Notes under the pieces: model-generated
What the model was told of the DNA's origin: nothing
Databases searched by the model: none
Seen by the model: only the letters and a program-made list of their open reading frames with translations
Assembly (NCBI RefSeq): GCF_963678635.1
Contig: NC_087065.1
Coordinates: 61,592,754-61,656,753 of the forward strand
Length of the DNA stretch: 64,000 nt
Source of the DNA: Symsagittifera roscoffensis
Taxonomy: Eukaryota > Xenacoelomorpha > Acoela > Convolutidae
Direction: 5' to 3'
Shown: positions 1-10,450 of the stretch, in pieces
Layout of the letters: the number at the start of each line of letters is the position of its first letter
How positions within the stretch are numbered: position 1 is the stretch's first letter
Program-made: the position numbers and the translations under genes

Positions 1-2
1 AA

Positions 3-1615
3 GAAAGTTTTAGTATTAGAGATATTCAATTTGAAAATCCCTTGTTAACGAATTTTGATATATCGAAAAAGACAGTAAGTGAGATTTTATCAACTCTGGA
101 CGTAACAAAGTCACGCGGCCCAAATGGGTTGCCACCTAGCTTTTTTCAGAAAACGAACCGCAATATATGCAAACCGATGAACAAACTTTTGAGAAACGTA
201 AAACGCCTACGAAAAATACCTGATTCATGGAAAACAGCTGCAGTTACTCCTGTTCACAAAAAAGGTGACCGAAAATGGTGAACAACTATCGACCAGTATC
301 GCTATTAAATATTGACAGCAAAGTCCTTGAAAAATGTATATACAAAGACCTGTACCCTTACTTTGCCTGGTATTTGACGAAACATCAACACGGTTTTACT
401 AAAGGTAGATCAGTTTTGACAAACATGCTCTCTTTCCTGAAAGAAATATATGAAGCGCTTGACAATGACTCAAACGCAGAAATTGTAGCATTCTACACTG
501 ACTTTGCAAAAGCCTTTGATAAAGTTCCGCATTTTGATCTACTTAAGAAAGTTGCACTTATAGGAATAGGAGGCTGCATGTTAGAGGTACTCTATGACTA
601 TTTGAAAAACAGGAAACAGTTTGTACGAGTAGACAATATCAGCTCAAACGTTTTAGAAGTCACTAGTGGTGTTCCCCAAGGATCACTTTTAGGACCACTG
701 CTCTTTTGCATTTTTATTAACGACCTACCTGAAGTACTCAAATTCTCTGAACCATATATTTTTGCGGATGATCTTAAACTACTTTCCATCAAAAAAACAT
801 CAATTGAAATTCAAGAAGATCTGGACAAAATTCAGCAGTGGGTAACTGAAAACAAAATGGAATTAGCACTAGATAAATGTGCAAAAGTAAGTTTTAGGGG
901 CGGAGACGCTAACTCTATGCTTTTTGGTGTAGTGCTTGGAACATCGATGGTTGTGAAAGATCTGGGAATTTTTGTGTCGGGCGATTTAAGTTGGAAGGTA
1001 CACATTGAAACAAGATTAAAGAAGGCAAACCAAGTACTGTACCTCCTGAGAAGAAACCTATCAGCAAAGATAAATACGTTTGTAAAGTTAGGCCTGTATA
1101 AGTCACTAATACTCCCAGTGTTATTATACGGACTCTCATGTACACATATATCGAGGGGGGATCAATTGCAGTTGGAGCGATTTCAAAAGAAAGTAATCCG
1201 TTGGATCACTGGAAATAAAACGGGAGTGTACATCAACGAACTACGCTTGTTAAACATTTTACCCCTGCCCATGTTCATCCAGCTAAATAACATCATACTT
1301 CTTGCCAGTATTGATTCTAATGAACGAAATGAAATAGTGTTAAACAGGCGAACCACACGGGCTAGAAATACAGAAATTTTTGAGATGCGAAAAGTGAGAA
1401 CGGAAAAAGCGAGAAACGAATTTGTTTTCAGAACCAGTAGGATTGTAAATCGATTAGAACCATATATTCATTTTGATAAACGAATCGGCCTCAAGACGAG
1501 AATTTTAAACACGATGTGGAAATTTGTAAACGAGAGATTTTTAGAAATGACAACGTGCACGTGGCAATTATTCTGTGATTGTATCACGTGCAGAAACAAG
1601 TGGACATTGTTTTAG
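3..1615 (+). pseudogene. LINE reverse transcriptase, 5' partial, frameshifted
   Basis: The reading frame is open from the window edge to about 280 and then continues in another frame from 275 to the stop at 1615. Visible RT motifs are the NNYRPVSLLN block near 280-310, a FYTDFAKAFD motif (Asp of palm motif A) near 490-520, GVPQGSLLGPLLF near 670-710, and the catalytic FADD box near 760-775. After these comes a jockey-type C-terminal thumb with LYGLSC and a QLERFQKK-like stretch. The family copies its own RNA at a nicked target. The single-base frameshift just before the NNYRP block is shared with the right copy, so it arose before the duplication and this copy is unlikely to be autonomous. 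No endonuclease domain is in the window for this copy. Confidence 0.88.
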
Positions 1616-1661
1616 AGAAGACGCCGGGACCAAGAATCCCAACAGCAGTGCTGTGAATCCC

Positions 1662-1690
1662 CAACAACAACAACAACAACAACAACAACA
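1662..1690 (+). repeat. (CAA)n 3' tail of LINE, left copy
   Basis: Simple CAA repeat directly after the conserved LINE 3' UTR. It is six bases shorter than the tail of the right copy (12812-12846). That difference accounts for the change in inter-copy offset from 11150 to 11156. An in-frame polyglutamine reading exists but is incidental. Confidence 0.9.
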
Positions 1691-2032
1691 GTGTCAGTGG
1701 TCATTTACAGAAGTTTGCAGCAGACTTAAGCTTATCTACACCCCAAAATTCACGGCTATGTAAAATTTTCACACTATCGCTAAACAGCAATCAAAATCTG
1801 CACACACCTGCACCCTTGAATTCTCGATTTTCAAGCCAATTATTTAAAATTTCTTTTGTCCCATTCAATCAGGAAATTGTCATGCAGCATTTTGATTTAT
1901 TTAGTAAATATAGCATATTAATAACAATATCTGATTCGTTAAAATTTCTTTTTCGTGAACCCAGGTTTCATCCGGATTCACACTCAAGCCCCCTTTCCCT
2001 CTCAAGACTCAAGATCTCTTCGAACCATCCGC
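1691..2032. other. Non-coding spacer between LINE tail and ORF D, left copy
   Basis: About 340 bases with no convincing gene. In minus-strand sense it is the sequence downstream of ORF D, so if the giant retroelement has a 3' UTR and 3' LTR they should be here. A purine run lies at about 1988-2003. I could not match this spacer to the right-hand end of the element (31.3-32.4 kb). Confidence 0.5.
1988..2003 (-). promoter_or_regulatory. Possible polypurine tract downstream of ORF D (left copy)
   Basis: On the minus strand this reads as an uninterrupted purine run (GAGAGGGAAAGGGGG) just downstream of the ORF D stop, followed by TTGAGTGTG. LTR elements use such a tract to prime plus-strand DNA synthesis directly before the 3' LTR. 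The position fits, but without a matching LTR this stays a guess. The same run is at 13144-13159. Confidence 0.3.
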
Positions 2033-2464
2033 TCATTTCGCACTCTTCGCCTTGGAGGTGCCGTCCCCTGAAGTACTGGATACGGCAAACTGTCTCAACA
2101 GTTCTTCTTCATCATCGGAGCTAATCACGATCTCCTCCCAAGCCTTCAGCTGTTCATAGGATCGCATCCATTCCCTTTGCTCCTGCAACCTCTTTGCCTG
2201 GTTGGGTAGTGCCTTCACCCTAGATTCCCGGTTCAAACAAAAGGAGTTGTGCAGGCTCAGGCTCACGTTCTTCGCCAAGTCCTCCTCTAGTATCGATTCC
2301 CTCGCTTTGGTATTGTCTCTAGACATTTTACCCACTCTTTTCCATCCTGTCGTGATCACATTTCGATGGGTCAACAGGGGTCTCTTGAAAACTTCCGGCC
2401 CAATCTCGGCCTGGAACTGTCGATACTCCTTTTGATGCTTTCTCATGTGATCTTTCGTTGTCAT
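2033..2464 (-). CDS. ORF D, small acid-tailed protein (143 aa), left copy
   Basis: I do not recognise a family. The ATG is the codon immediately after the stop of ORF C and is in the same frame (stop-ATG, no spacing), so re-initiation or stop readthrough would both produce D. The first half is basic and polar. Near residues 110-121 is a hydrophobic-acidic run (EIVISSDDEEE) that matches the usual form of a SUMO-interaction motif. The tail is rich in Ser, Thr, Gly and Lys. It differs from the right copy by a single residue (Arg/Pro near residue 34). Real expression is inferred from the preserved reading frame and tight spacing. Confidence 0.6.
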   Translation of the reverse strand: MTTKDHMRKHQKEYRQFQAEIGPEVFKRPLLTHRNVITTGWKRVGKMSRDNTKARESILEEDLAKNVSLSLHNSFCLNRESRVKALPNQAKRLQEQREWMRSYEQLKAWEEIVISSDDEEELLRQFAVSSTSGDGTSKAKSAK

Positions 2465-5281
2465 TTATAACCAAAACGTCAGTGTCGCTCGAAACCATGG
2501 AAAGTACCTCAAGCGGCTCCATACGTGTCTGACTTCCATTAGTATGGCGAATACTTTGCATGCAGTCTCAAACAACTCGAGTCTCCTGCTGTAGTCTATC
2601 GCATATATTGACTCAGCCGTTGGCGTCTTCGCTTCCCGATACTTCGTTATATTCTCTTCTATCCATCTCAGAGCCAGCATCGTACTCACTACTAAGAGCG
2701 TCACCTTCTGCCGGTGATCCGGTAATCCGATCGACCGAATTTCTTCCATATCCCACACCAGGCAGAGGTTCTTGTGATCTGGATACCACACCGTTTGTGC
2801 CAAACAGTGGCATGGGCAATCTCCATGGGTGACCTCAATGCTCCTGAGGTTACGCTCCCCCGAGGCTTCCAAGAGAGGCTCAAGCTCCATCATTTTCTCA
2901 TGCATCGTGTCGTTCTCTCCCATGTTTGGAGCACCCCCCACAGGTTTTCCGATCACGTTTTGTCTCTCGTGATCGCTTGTGTTCTCACTTTCCAATTTCA
3001 AAAGCTCATCTCCCCAGATTTCACTCAAGTCATCTCTCAACTCTTTCGGTACTGTCCCTCTGATTTTCCTCAACAACTTGTGCGAGTGATGCGATACCCG
3101 AGCCAACCTCACGCACTTGGGCACTGAGAAGGCCTTGTCCACCAATACTCTCTGGCTGGATGCTTCCACCATCGCCATGTGCAGTGGGTAGTGGCTTCCG
3201 CACAAATTGGCCATCATTGACCCTATCAGGGATTTTGCATTCAATGGCAGGCCATAAGCTTCGCTCATGGGAAACCCCATTTCCGCCTCGAGACCAACCT
3301 TCCAGCTCCGGATATGTTTTTGAGTCACCTGCAACACCCCAGACCATGATTCCACGCTCAACGCAGTCACTAAATGGTGTTCAGACTCTAGCCTCTCCAG
3401 TGACTGCAGACTACACATTCTCGAGAAGAATCCGAGAGCTGTCGCTATGTTCACCGTAGTTCTCGCGTAACACTCCGCCACTATTTGTACTTCACTTTTC
3501 TCCCTTTCCGTGATGTCTTCAAACCAAGTAACCAGATCTTCTTTTTGAAAAGACAGTATTTTGACACATGATTGTCCATCGCAGGTGTGCTCTCCACTCC
3601 CACACGTAGAATCCAGACAGCTACCCGGCTCCATCTTCTTTGCTGACTCGAGATTGTTCGTCTTTTCGCCTGAATCCTTCATCTGAGGTAAGATCAGTTT
3701 GTGCACCACACTCAACTTTGCCAAATCTTCATCTTCCGTTGGTGCTAACCTCACCCGCTCGGTGGTCTCCTCGATCGGACTCGCGTGGGGATGTGGGCAC
3801 CAGGAGGGTCTTAGTAACTTCCATACCACTCCCAAGTTCGTGATCAACAAGCCATTGCCATCACCCATGTTCACTTCAACTCTCTTGTTCGAGCGCGGTA
3901 TGCTCACCACCTCCGGTGTTTTCTCAAGAATCAGGCCCAGGCTCGGCCTCTCTTTCTCCACCGCGTCTATTTCCACTATTTTTTCTGTCCAAAACTTCAG
4001 CAGCTCCGCTACCTCGTGGTTCCTGTGAGCGCCTCCAGTTTCTGAGTCTAAGAAGGGGTTGTAGGCTATCCCCATCACTCCAGACACGTATTGGTATCCC
4101 CCCTTCTCACTGAGTCTCGAGTACTGCTCTGGCGAGGCCAGGTTACGGTGAACATCATGTTCTTCTTCGAACTTCTTATTGTAAAACCTCCGTACCTCGT
4201 CCAGCTTTCTGTGGTTCTCTAGGGATAGTCTGGAACCATCTTCCTTCTCTATTCCAGTACTATGATATACGTTTAATATGATCGTTGAGACTCTCTTTTC
4301 CACGGTTATACTTCCGCTTGCTCTTTGATAGCACGCCAAGATGGTGCTATCAGACATCATTGACATTATCCATCTCAAGAAACATGTGGCATCCTTCCTC
4401 CTAGCCAGGCTCAAGCCTGAATTATCCCTGGCCACGTGCTGCATCAGTGCTTGATACACTTCTAGCTTCTTGCTTCCCAACTTCAACCTGCCATACGAGG
4501 TCAATGTCTCCAACTCTATTCCCACCAGACTCCAGGTGAACATCAATTGTCCTGCGGTTCTAACGAAGGGATTCGCCATCAATGGCGGTGCTGATGAGGG
4601 TGTCCTCATTGCCTCTTCAAAATGATCCTTCAATAAGTTATGCCAGGACCTCTTCAGCTGGTTCGCCAATTCTATCTTGTTAACCTCAGCCTTTTGCTGG
4701 GTGGCCCAATTGCGTCGTTTGCGAACTACTCCACTGTCCAACTTTTTCAAGCAGTCTTCCAATTCCTTCAATGTCTCGAGGGCCGCCCACCATGGCCGGG
4801 AGGTGTTTCTCGTCTTGCTCCTCTCCAGTGGATCACTCGTCACTTGCTTCCCCGTGGCCTTGTGTCCCTTCGAGACCCATTCCTCGCCGACATCCACTTC
4901 CCATGTCTGTCCGTCCGTTGGACCTCTCTTCACGTTTATCTTCTGGGGCTTGAAGTCTTCCTCCGATGTCGAATTGGTGGAAGCCTCTATTTCCCTCTCT
5001 ACTTCGAGTGGTCTTCTGAGCTCCGTGTTGCTCTTGTATGCCGCCCTCTTGCATCGCGCCAAAACCATGGGCACCGTCTCTCTCAAGTTTCCTTCCGAGA
5101 CAGCATCCACTGAAGGACTACTCAATCCCTCTACTTCTCTCTTCCTCTTGCGAGTCTTCACATCTCTGCTTGAGGGTGTTGTGGTAATCATCACTGATTC
5201 GTCCTCTCTGTCTACCTCCAACCCTTCCAATTCTTGCCTCCCCCCTGCTCGAGCCTTAAGGATATTAGTACTTTTAATCAT
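2465..5281 (-). CDS. ORF C, large protein of unknown function (938 aa), left copy
   Basis: An uninterrupted 938-codon frame starting at an ATG 81 bases downstream of the ORF B stop. No family recognised. The first 60 residues hold a strongly basic KTRKRKRE cluster that looks like a nuclear localisation signal. The next 120 are charged and probably disordered. The middle is helical and alpha-rich by composition. Around residues 565-585 is a cysteine cluster (C-x4-C-x5-H-x-C-x4-C) and near residue 840 a CPCHC motif, both possible metal sites. The right copy is almost identical but has Trp changed to stop near its end. The position between B and D on the same strand suggests it belongs to the same transcription unit. 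Confidence 0.7.
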   Translation of the reverse strand: MIKSTNILKARAGGRQELEGLEVDREDESVMITTTPSSRDVKTRKRKREVEGLSSPSVDAVSEGNLRETVPMVLARCKRAAYKSNTELRRPLEVEREIEASTNSTSEEDFKPQKINVKRGPTDGQTWEVDVGEEWVSKGHKATGKQVTSDPLERSKTRNTSRPWWAALETLKELEDCLKKLDSGVVRKRRNWATQQKAEVNKIELANQLKRSWHNLLKDHFEEAMRTPSSAPPLMANPFVRTAGQLMFTWSLVGIELETLTSYGRLKLGSKKLEVYQALMQHVARDNSGLSLARRKDATCFLRWIMSMMSDSTILACYQRASGSITVEKRVSTIILNVYHSTGIEKEDGSRLSLENHRKLDEVRRFYNKKFEEEHDVHRNLASPEQYSRLSEKGGYQYVSGVMGIAYNPFLDSETGGAHRNHEVAELLKFWTEKIVEIDAVEKERPSLGLILEKTPEVVSIPRSNKRVEVNMGDGNGLLITNLGVVWKLLRPSWCPHPHASPIEETTERVRLAPTEDEDLAKLSVVHKLILPQMKDSGEKTNNLESAKKMEPGSCLDSTCGSGEHTCDGQSCVKILSFQKEDLVTWFEDITEREKSEVQIVAECYARTTVNIATALGFFSRMCSLQSLERLESEHHLVTALSVESWSGVLQVTQKHIRSWKVGLEAEMGFPMSEAYGLPLNAKSLIGSMMANLCGSHYPLHMAMVEASSQRVLVDKAFSVPKCVRLARVSHHSHKLLRKIRGTVPKELRDDLSEIWGDELLKLESENTSDHERQNVIGKPVGGAPNMGENDTMHEKMMELEPLLEASGERNLRSIEVTHGDCPCHCLAQTVWYPDHKNLCLVWDMEEIRSIGLPDHRQKVTLLVVSTMLALRWIEENITKYREAKTPTAESIYAIDYSRRLELFETACKVFAILMEVRHVWSRLRYFPWFRATLTFWL

Positions 5282-5362
5282 ATTACTAGTCCCAACCTTA
5301 TCCCCTTTTATATCATCAACTATTTTATCTACAGTTTTTTGTTTCAGAGTAGAGCTGTCTTC

Positions 5363-7642
5363 TTATTTTTCGTCTCTAGTCTTTGATCGTGACTTCCTCA
5401 GCTCTATCAGCTTGTTCAGCAGCTCCTTTCTCGCCTTCTCATCCAGGCCCGTCCCCATCAGAAGCGGTTCTCCAAAATTCACAACTGTGTCCCACAGTTC
5501 ATCCTTGAATTTGTCCAGCGTCGTCTCGCTGCCCACTTCTTGATTGAATTCCTTCAAGAACTTTTGCCAAGCGTCGTCCTCCAGAGTCCCCATGAACATG
5601 TCCTTATTTCCTTCGAATGTATTCTTTTCCCTTTCCTCCGAACTCAAGAGTATCATCCCCATATTGGAGGTCTCGCTCGCCAATGGCAATTCCAGATTCT
5701 TCCGGGGAGACGGGGTCAGAGGTGGAGTGGCAGTATCTGCCCAATTCTCCTCGCTCAAGTCTTTCAACAACTCCTGAGTGGTGAGCTCCTCCCCTGATGG
5801 TCTTGGTTCAGGCGTATTCCCCACTTCCATGTCCTCGCCGGCTTCGCTGAGAGTTTCATCCATACTCTCTTCTTCTGACTCAGCTCTTCTTCTCTCGAGA
5901 ATTCTTTTGAACCGGTCTTCCACGGGTCCACTCCTCTTGTCTCCAGGTGTATCTACTGACAGTGGTGATGGTGTCGCCGGGTCCAATCTCTTGTACTCCG
6001 TCAGGGCCACATACAGTTGACCTGCTGCATCCAGTTCTTTTCCCTCCTGTCTCCTTTCCACCTGTTCTAAGCCATAGGGTGCCCTATACTTTCGTGTCGC
6101 GAATTTCATGTCGTCCGTCAATGCAATATGCCCCTCCTTCATGATCATCCTGCCATCATCCCATACTGGTAGCATGTTCTCAAGTCCCTCCTGCTCAAGA
6201 GCTCTCAAGACCCTTCGTACCTCATATCCGGGGGGCTGCGAGCCTCTCATCTTTTTAGCTTGCGTCGTCCACGAATTTATCTTCGCCTCGCTAGTGTGGA
6301 AATAAACCGCCGCCGTATAGCCGACGAACAGGGGGTCCCAGCCATCAGTGAAGTCTTTCTGCATTTTCTCCGTTGTCATCCTCGCAATTATGGATGGAAC
6401 TACTAAGGGACTGTTCATCCCTAAGGTCATCCTCCTGACTATCGGGAACTCAGGCATGGTGGCTGGCAGGATTTCTTTCTCCATTATGGCCTCCAGCTCC
6501 CTCTTAACCAGTGCAAAGCTGTCCTTCCAAGCAGGAATCCTCAAGATCTCCCGTCCGTCTGCTGTCAGTGGGTTCAAGTTCCAGAACTTGGGATATGTCT
6601 CGATGGGGCCCTCGCGTTTGCCTCCCATTCTACACTGCAGCTGTCCCCTGAAGTTGTACACTATCAACTCGGCATCTTTCACTTTTCCAAAGAGTACCGT
6701 ATTGCTCATTTGTGCCCTGAGCACCTCCTGCCGACACCAATTGAGCGCCGTCCCATCCAGTACGCTGATAAGACTCAAGTGCGTTACAGAGTAACGATAC
6801 GTTGTCACCAGGGGATCTGGAAATGCGTACGTCACTGCTGGACCGTAAATGCAGGTTACCACCTCCTCTAGACCCCGGATTATCCCCATCGGGTCCGACC
6901 TCATTGCCAGGCACAGGTCCGCCAACAGAGGCATACCTCCATTCATCTTCTTCCACTCTTCTCTCGATTTTGGGTTCTTCTCTTCACTCGTCATGTGCCG
7001 ATTCTGCATCATGAGGTATTGCACTAACAGCGTCTTCAACCCCGCGGCACACTTGTAGGAATAGGTGTCGATACTCGAGTGTACCTTCCCCATTGACAGG
7101 GGCTCCCCATATTTCATCAATCGATGAAATGACACCAGTTCCCCATGGGTTAAGAGCACTAGTGCCAGATACCCATCAACCCGAAGTGTCTCCACTCCTC
7201 GACTAAACATGTACGCTGGGCCCATGTTGAACAAGTATCTGGGGTAGATCAGATAAAAAGCCAAGAGCAGGCTGATGGGTATGCCCAGTATCTCCTGCAC
7301 GAAGGCTCCAAAGATAGTCGCTTTGGTGCCGAGCATTTCCGCCATGAATTCTTTCCCCCAGCAAGGACTCAAGAACTTAAGGATCTCATGATCCCTTCTA
7401 GTCCTCAACTCACCCTCTGCGTGCTCTCTCCAGAACCCTCCAATCGTCACTTCATTGGCTGCCGAGACAAACCTGGCCACCGTCATCTCTCTTCCTTCGG
7501 CCAGCTCCAGTTGTTTCTCCAGAAAACTCCAGACTTGTTTCACGAGGGGTGGTGCATCCTCCCTCGTCTTATTCGTGGCGTTCTCTAGCCTTGGTGTCAA
7601 AAATGGCCACCAGCCATTCTCTTGCGTCAGACGATATGCCAT
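5363..7642 (-). CDS. ORF B, large protein of unknown function (about 759 aa), left copy
   Basis: A long open frame starting at an ATG that overlaps the last 16 bases of ORF A in the -1 frame. The frame is also open upstream of this ATG, so a frameshift fusion A-B is possible. No family recognised. Residues roughly 105-150 hold a long hydrophobic stretch (IPISLLLAFYLIYPRYLF) that could be one membrane or core helix. The middle is well folded by composition. The last 250 residues are acidic, Pro/Ser/Thr-rich and probably disordered, ending in a basic tail. It is nearly identical to the right copy; one Ile/Val change is seen in the hydrophobic stretch. Confidence 0.68.
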   Translation of the reverse strand: MAYRLTQENGWWPFLTPRLENATNKTREDAPPLVKQVWSFLEKQLELAEGREMTVARFVSAANEVTIGGFWREHAEGELRTRRDHEILKFLSPCWGKEFMAEMLGTKATIFGAFVQEILGIPISLLLAFYLIYPRYLFNMGPAYMFSRGVETLRVDGYLALVLLTHGELVSFHRLMKYGEPLSMGKVHSSIDTYSYKCAAGLKTLLVQYLMMQNRHMTSEEKNPKSREEWKKMNGGMPLLADLCLAMRSDPMGIIRGLEEVVTCIYGPAVTYAFPDPLVTTYRYSVTHLSLISVLDGTALNWCRQEVLRAQMSNTVLFGKVKDAELIVYNFRGQLQCRMGGKREGPIETYPKFWNLNPLTADGREILRIPAWKDSFALVKRELEAIMEKEILPATMPEFPIVRRMTLGMNSPLVVPSIIARMTTEKMQKDFTDGWDPLFVGYTAAVYFHTSEAKINSWTTQAKKMRGSQPPGYEVRRVLRALEQEGLENMLPVWDDGRMIMKEGHIALTDDMKFATRKYRAPYGLEQVERRQEGKELDAAGQLYVALTEYKRLDPATPSPLSVDTPGDKRSGPVEDRFKRILERRRAESEEESMDETLSEAGEDMEVGNTPEPRPSGEELTTQELLKDLSEENWADTATPPLTPSPRKNLELPLASETSNMGMILLSSEEREKNTFEGNKDMFMGTLEDDAWQKFLKEFNQEVGSETTLDKFKDELWDTVVNFGEPLLMGTGLDEKARKELLNKLIELRKSRSKTRDEK

Positions 7643-10450
7643 CGACTCCAATTGTTTTCCGCTTCGGCCACATTTCTTCTCTCGTTGCTCGGGCCTCCAG
7701 ACTTGCCGGTGGAACCTGTGATCGTCACCTCCATGCTCCGAAACCGCAAGCTGGCCGTCAATTGGTTTATCGCCGGGTGATCGTCCCCGATGACTGGGCT
7801 GAAATTAAGTTGCCTGGCAAAGTTCGATATCTCTAGCAAGAGCACCTCGTCCAATACGATCAGGATGTCGGCTAATCCATAAAAGCCCCTCAGTGCATGA
7901 GATATGTCCGCCCATGCCGCTGCCAATTCTGACTTGCGGAGCCTCAGGTTCGATGGCTCCAATTCCCGATTGGGGGCTGCCATTAGAATTCGCCATTCGT
8001 TTCCCTCTGCTATCAGGATCAAGACCGCGTACACGAATTGTAGGGCGGGTGGCATATTCGCGTATCCAGGGGATGTAGTGAACACCACCTTCGTCTTGGA
8101 GCCGAATCTCGAGACAACATTCTCTTGCACCTCATTCATCGCCGCAAACAACGTCTGAATGGCTTCCCATATCTTCCTCGGTGTTGGTTCATTGCCCTTC
8201 AGCTGCTCAAGAAGTCCAGCCGCGTGCAGATGATCATTCATTCCTGCAAACAATAGCAGCTCAGGCTCACAGGGCATCTCCGACTTTTTTGCCACCACTA
8301 GAGTTAACATCTGGTTTAGTTCGGCTCCTGGCAAAGAGTATATCAGAGTCTGCGGCCAAAACAGCTTAGGAGACGTTCCTTTGAAGTCTGATCCCGCCAC
8401 AATGACTACCATCGCAGCAGCTGGATCTGCTCTATCGTAAACTGCCAAAGTCTTGGCCAGCTGGGTGATCCCACAGGGCTTCCCGTACCTGGGATCTTCC
8501 GCCAACTTCGAGCCTTCATAAGCGGCATCTGGCAATTCCATTCCCCCCGGATTCAGCAGCTTGTCCACCACCCTCAACTGTGCCGGGGTCGCCAATCTGA
8601 TCCTGGCGATGCTCGTTCGGTGTTTGGGGGGTTCTGCTATTAGTCCAGGGCTCCCCAGCAGCTTGAGAGGTCTATAGTTGATGGTTCCCATGATCGCTCT
8701 CGTGGGAATTCCGGTCAGGTCCGCGGTCTCCATCAGTTTTGCTCTCGAGAAATGCGTCTCATGAGCCTTCAACCAATCCACGCAATGGTGCGACACTCGT
8801 TCAATACCCAGAGTCTCCGCCAATTCTCGCCTGCATCCCAAACCTTCTAGGTCCAGCCCTTTCACCTTCTCTGGATATCTCAAGCGAGCGGTCTCCATAG
8901 GCCTCTCCACCCGCTTGCTCTCTGCCACTACCACTGAGGATATTACCGAACCTGGAGGCGTTGATGACGTCACCTCCTCAGACTTCATTGGCATGGTAGT
9001 CGGCAATCTGGCCTGGTTGCTCCTTGAGCTGTCTCTAGAGTCGAACCTTGGTCCCAAACGACTAGACAAGGCCCTCGAGGCAAGGAATGGTGGGTTCGGA
9101 GGTGGCCCTAATGTGAATTGGGCCGTCTCTAGCAGATCCGCCTCTAGCGCATTTATGTGTCCTTGAAAGACGTCATTCAGCCACTCTGCTCCCCTCGGTC
9201 TGTCGAAGTGGATTCCATCATTGGAGGTGTCTTCAGGGAATCCCGCTTGCTCCATGCGCTCCGCCACGTCCAACAGTCTGATGGGGAGCACACTCTTCCG
9301 GTGGATTTCTCGGATCACCCCGTTTAGGTTCCGCACCTTCTCGTTCATTTCCAAGGCGTGCTGATCGAACTTCATGTTATAAGGGACAGTACATACTGTC
9401 AACAGGATGGGATCCATCTGGATACTCAGCTCCTCGAGAAGGCAGCTCATCTTGTCGTGCAGCCTCGTTACTTTCCTCGCTTCTCCTCTTGATACATCAT
9501 TCGTTCCGATCATCAGGGTCACCGTGTATACTTTCGTCATCCCTAGCATCTCAAGCGTTGCCAATATCTGTGGCGTGGCAGCTCCAGCGAAACTCAAGAC
9601 TCTTGTCTGCCAGTGCGATTGGATCCGGGTCAACACCCGCAATAGGCTGTCCCCTATATTTAGGTGGACCGCGCCTTCTGGCACACGGGGTGGCGCAAGA
9701 TATTCCACCCAGGCTGCATCATGAAAGCAATTCCTCCTGGCCTTCTGTTCCGCATTCCAATCCAGCCGATTGTGCCTGTGGTACCTCTTTTCGGTGTTCT
9801 TCTTATAACTCGAGATCATGACGCTCCTGACCGGCTGTTCCCTCCACGTTAGAGGAAGCTCCGCCCTTGCCGAACTTTCACGACTTCTCTGCCGAAATTT
9901 CTCGTTCAGCTCCTTCAGACGCGATGAGCTACCGCTCACCTGACTGCCGCTCGAGGTTGAGGTTGGGGTATATCCCGACAGTACCACATCCATCAGCGGG
10001 CGTATGGGTTGCGTTTCTAGGCTGCGCAGGGAGGACGTTGCTTCATTCGTTATCCAGACTTCCAACCCTTCACTCATGTGTTCTCGAGCCTCGCGGTCAA
10101 GGTTGAACCGTCCTCTTGCCCTGGGGGCTTCATCTACTTCCATGCGTGACTCTGGCCTCGAGCTGGTAACTACTCGCTCCTTTGGCCTGGCTCCCTTCTG
10201 TGCATCAAGTTCACGTTGTCGTTGTTCTATTCTCTCCATCTCCGACTTCAGTTGCTCAGAATTCGCGGCATTCTCCCGCACCCTTAGTTCCTGCTGATGT
10301 TCAGCCCGCAGCATCTCAAGCAACCTCAGAGTCTGATCTCGTTCGATGACCGCCTGGTCCCTTTTCAGCTGAGCCTTTTCCCGATCCAGCTTTGCCTGAT
10401 CCAGATCGAGGTTCGCCTTGTTCCTTTCCCTCTGCGTCTTCTCGAGCTCT
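7627..10450 (-). pseudogene. ORF A (SGNH hydrolase-like), N-terminally truncated left copy
   Basis: This is the same protein as the full ORF A at 18783-22052, but the first about 148 residues are missing. At 10450/10451 the coding sequence breaks off abruptly and plus-strand LINE sequence begins, which marks the tandem duplication junction. The coiled-coil, the SGNH domain (GDS, GTND and DGIH motifs all present) and the C-terminal region remain open. There is no ATG or upstream leader at the break, so normal translation is unlikely. Confidence 0.82.

Larger units (their letters stand above)
1..1690 (+). mobile_element. LINE (non-LTR retrotransposon), left copy, cut by window edge
   Basis: This is the 3' part of a jockey/CR1-like non-LTR element: reverse transcriptase, a short 3' UTR (about 45 bases after the stop) and a (CAA)n tail at 1662-1690. 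It is nearly identical to 11150-12846. The two copies sit at the same place beside ORF D, so they come from one insertion that was later duplicated with its surroundings, not from two insertions. The tail has two fewer CAA units than the right copy. The 5' part lies outside the window. Confidence 0.9.

Noticed and set aside
1575-1763. Polyglutamine ORF at the LINE end
   Set aside because: The Gln run is just the (CAA)n tail read in frame.
4677-5543. 288-codon plus-strand frame opposite ORF C
   Set aside because: Low-complexity Ser/Leu reading antisense to a longer ORF. It arises from the codon bias of the minus strand and is repeated at 15833-16699.
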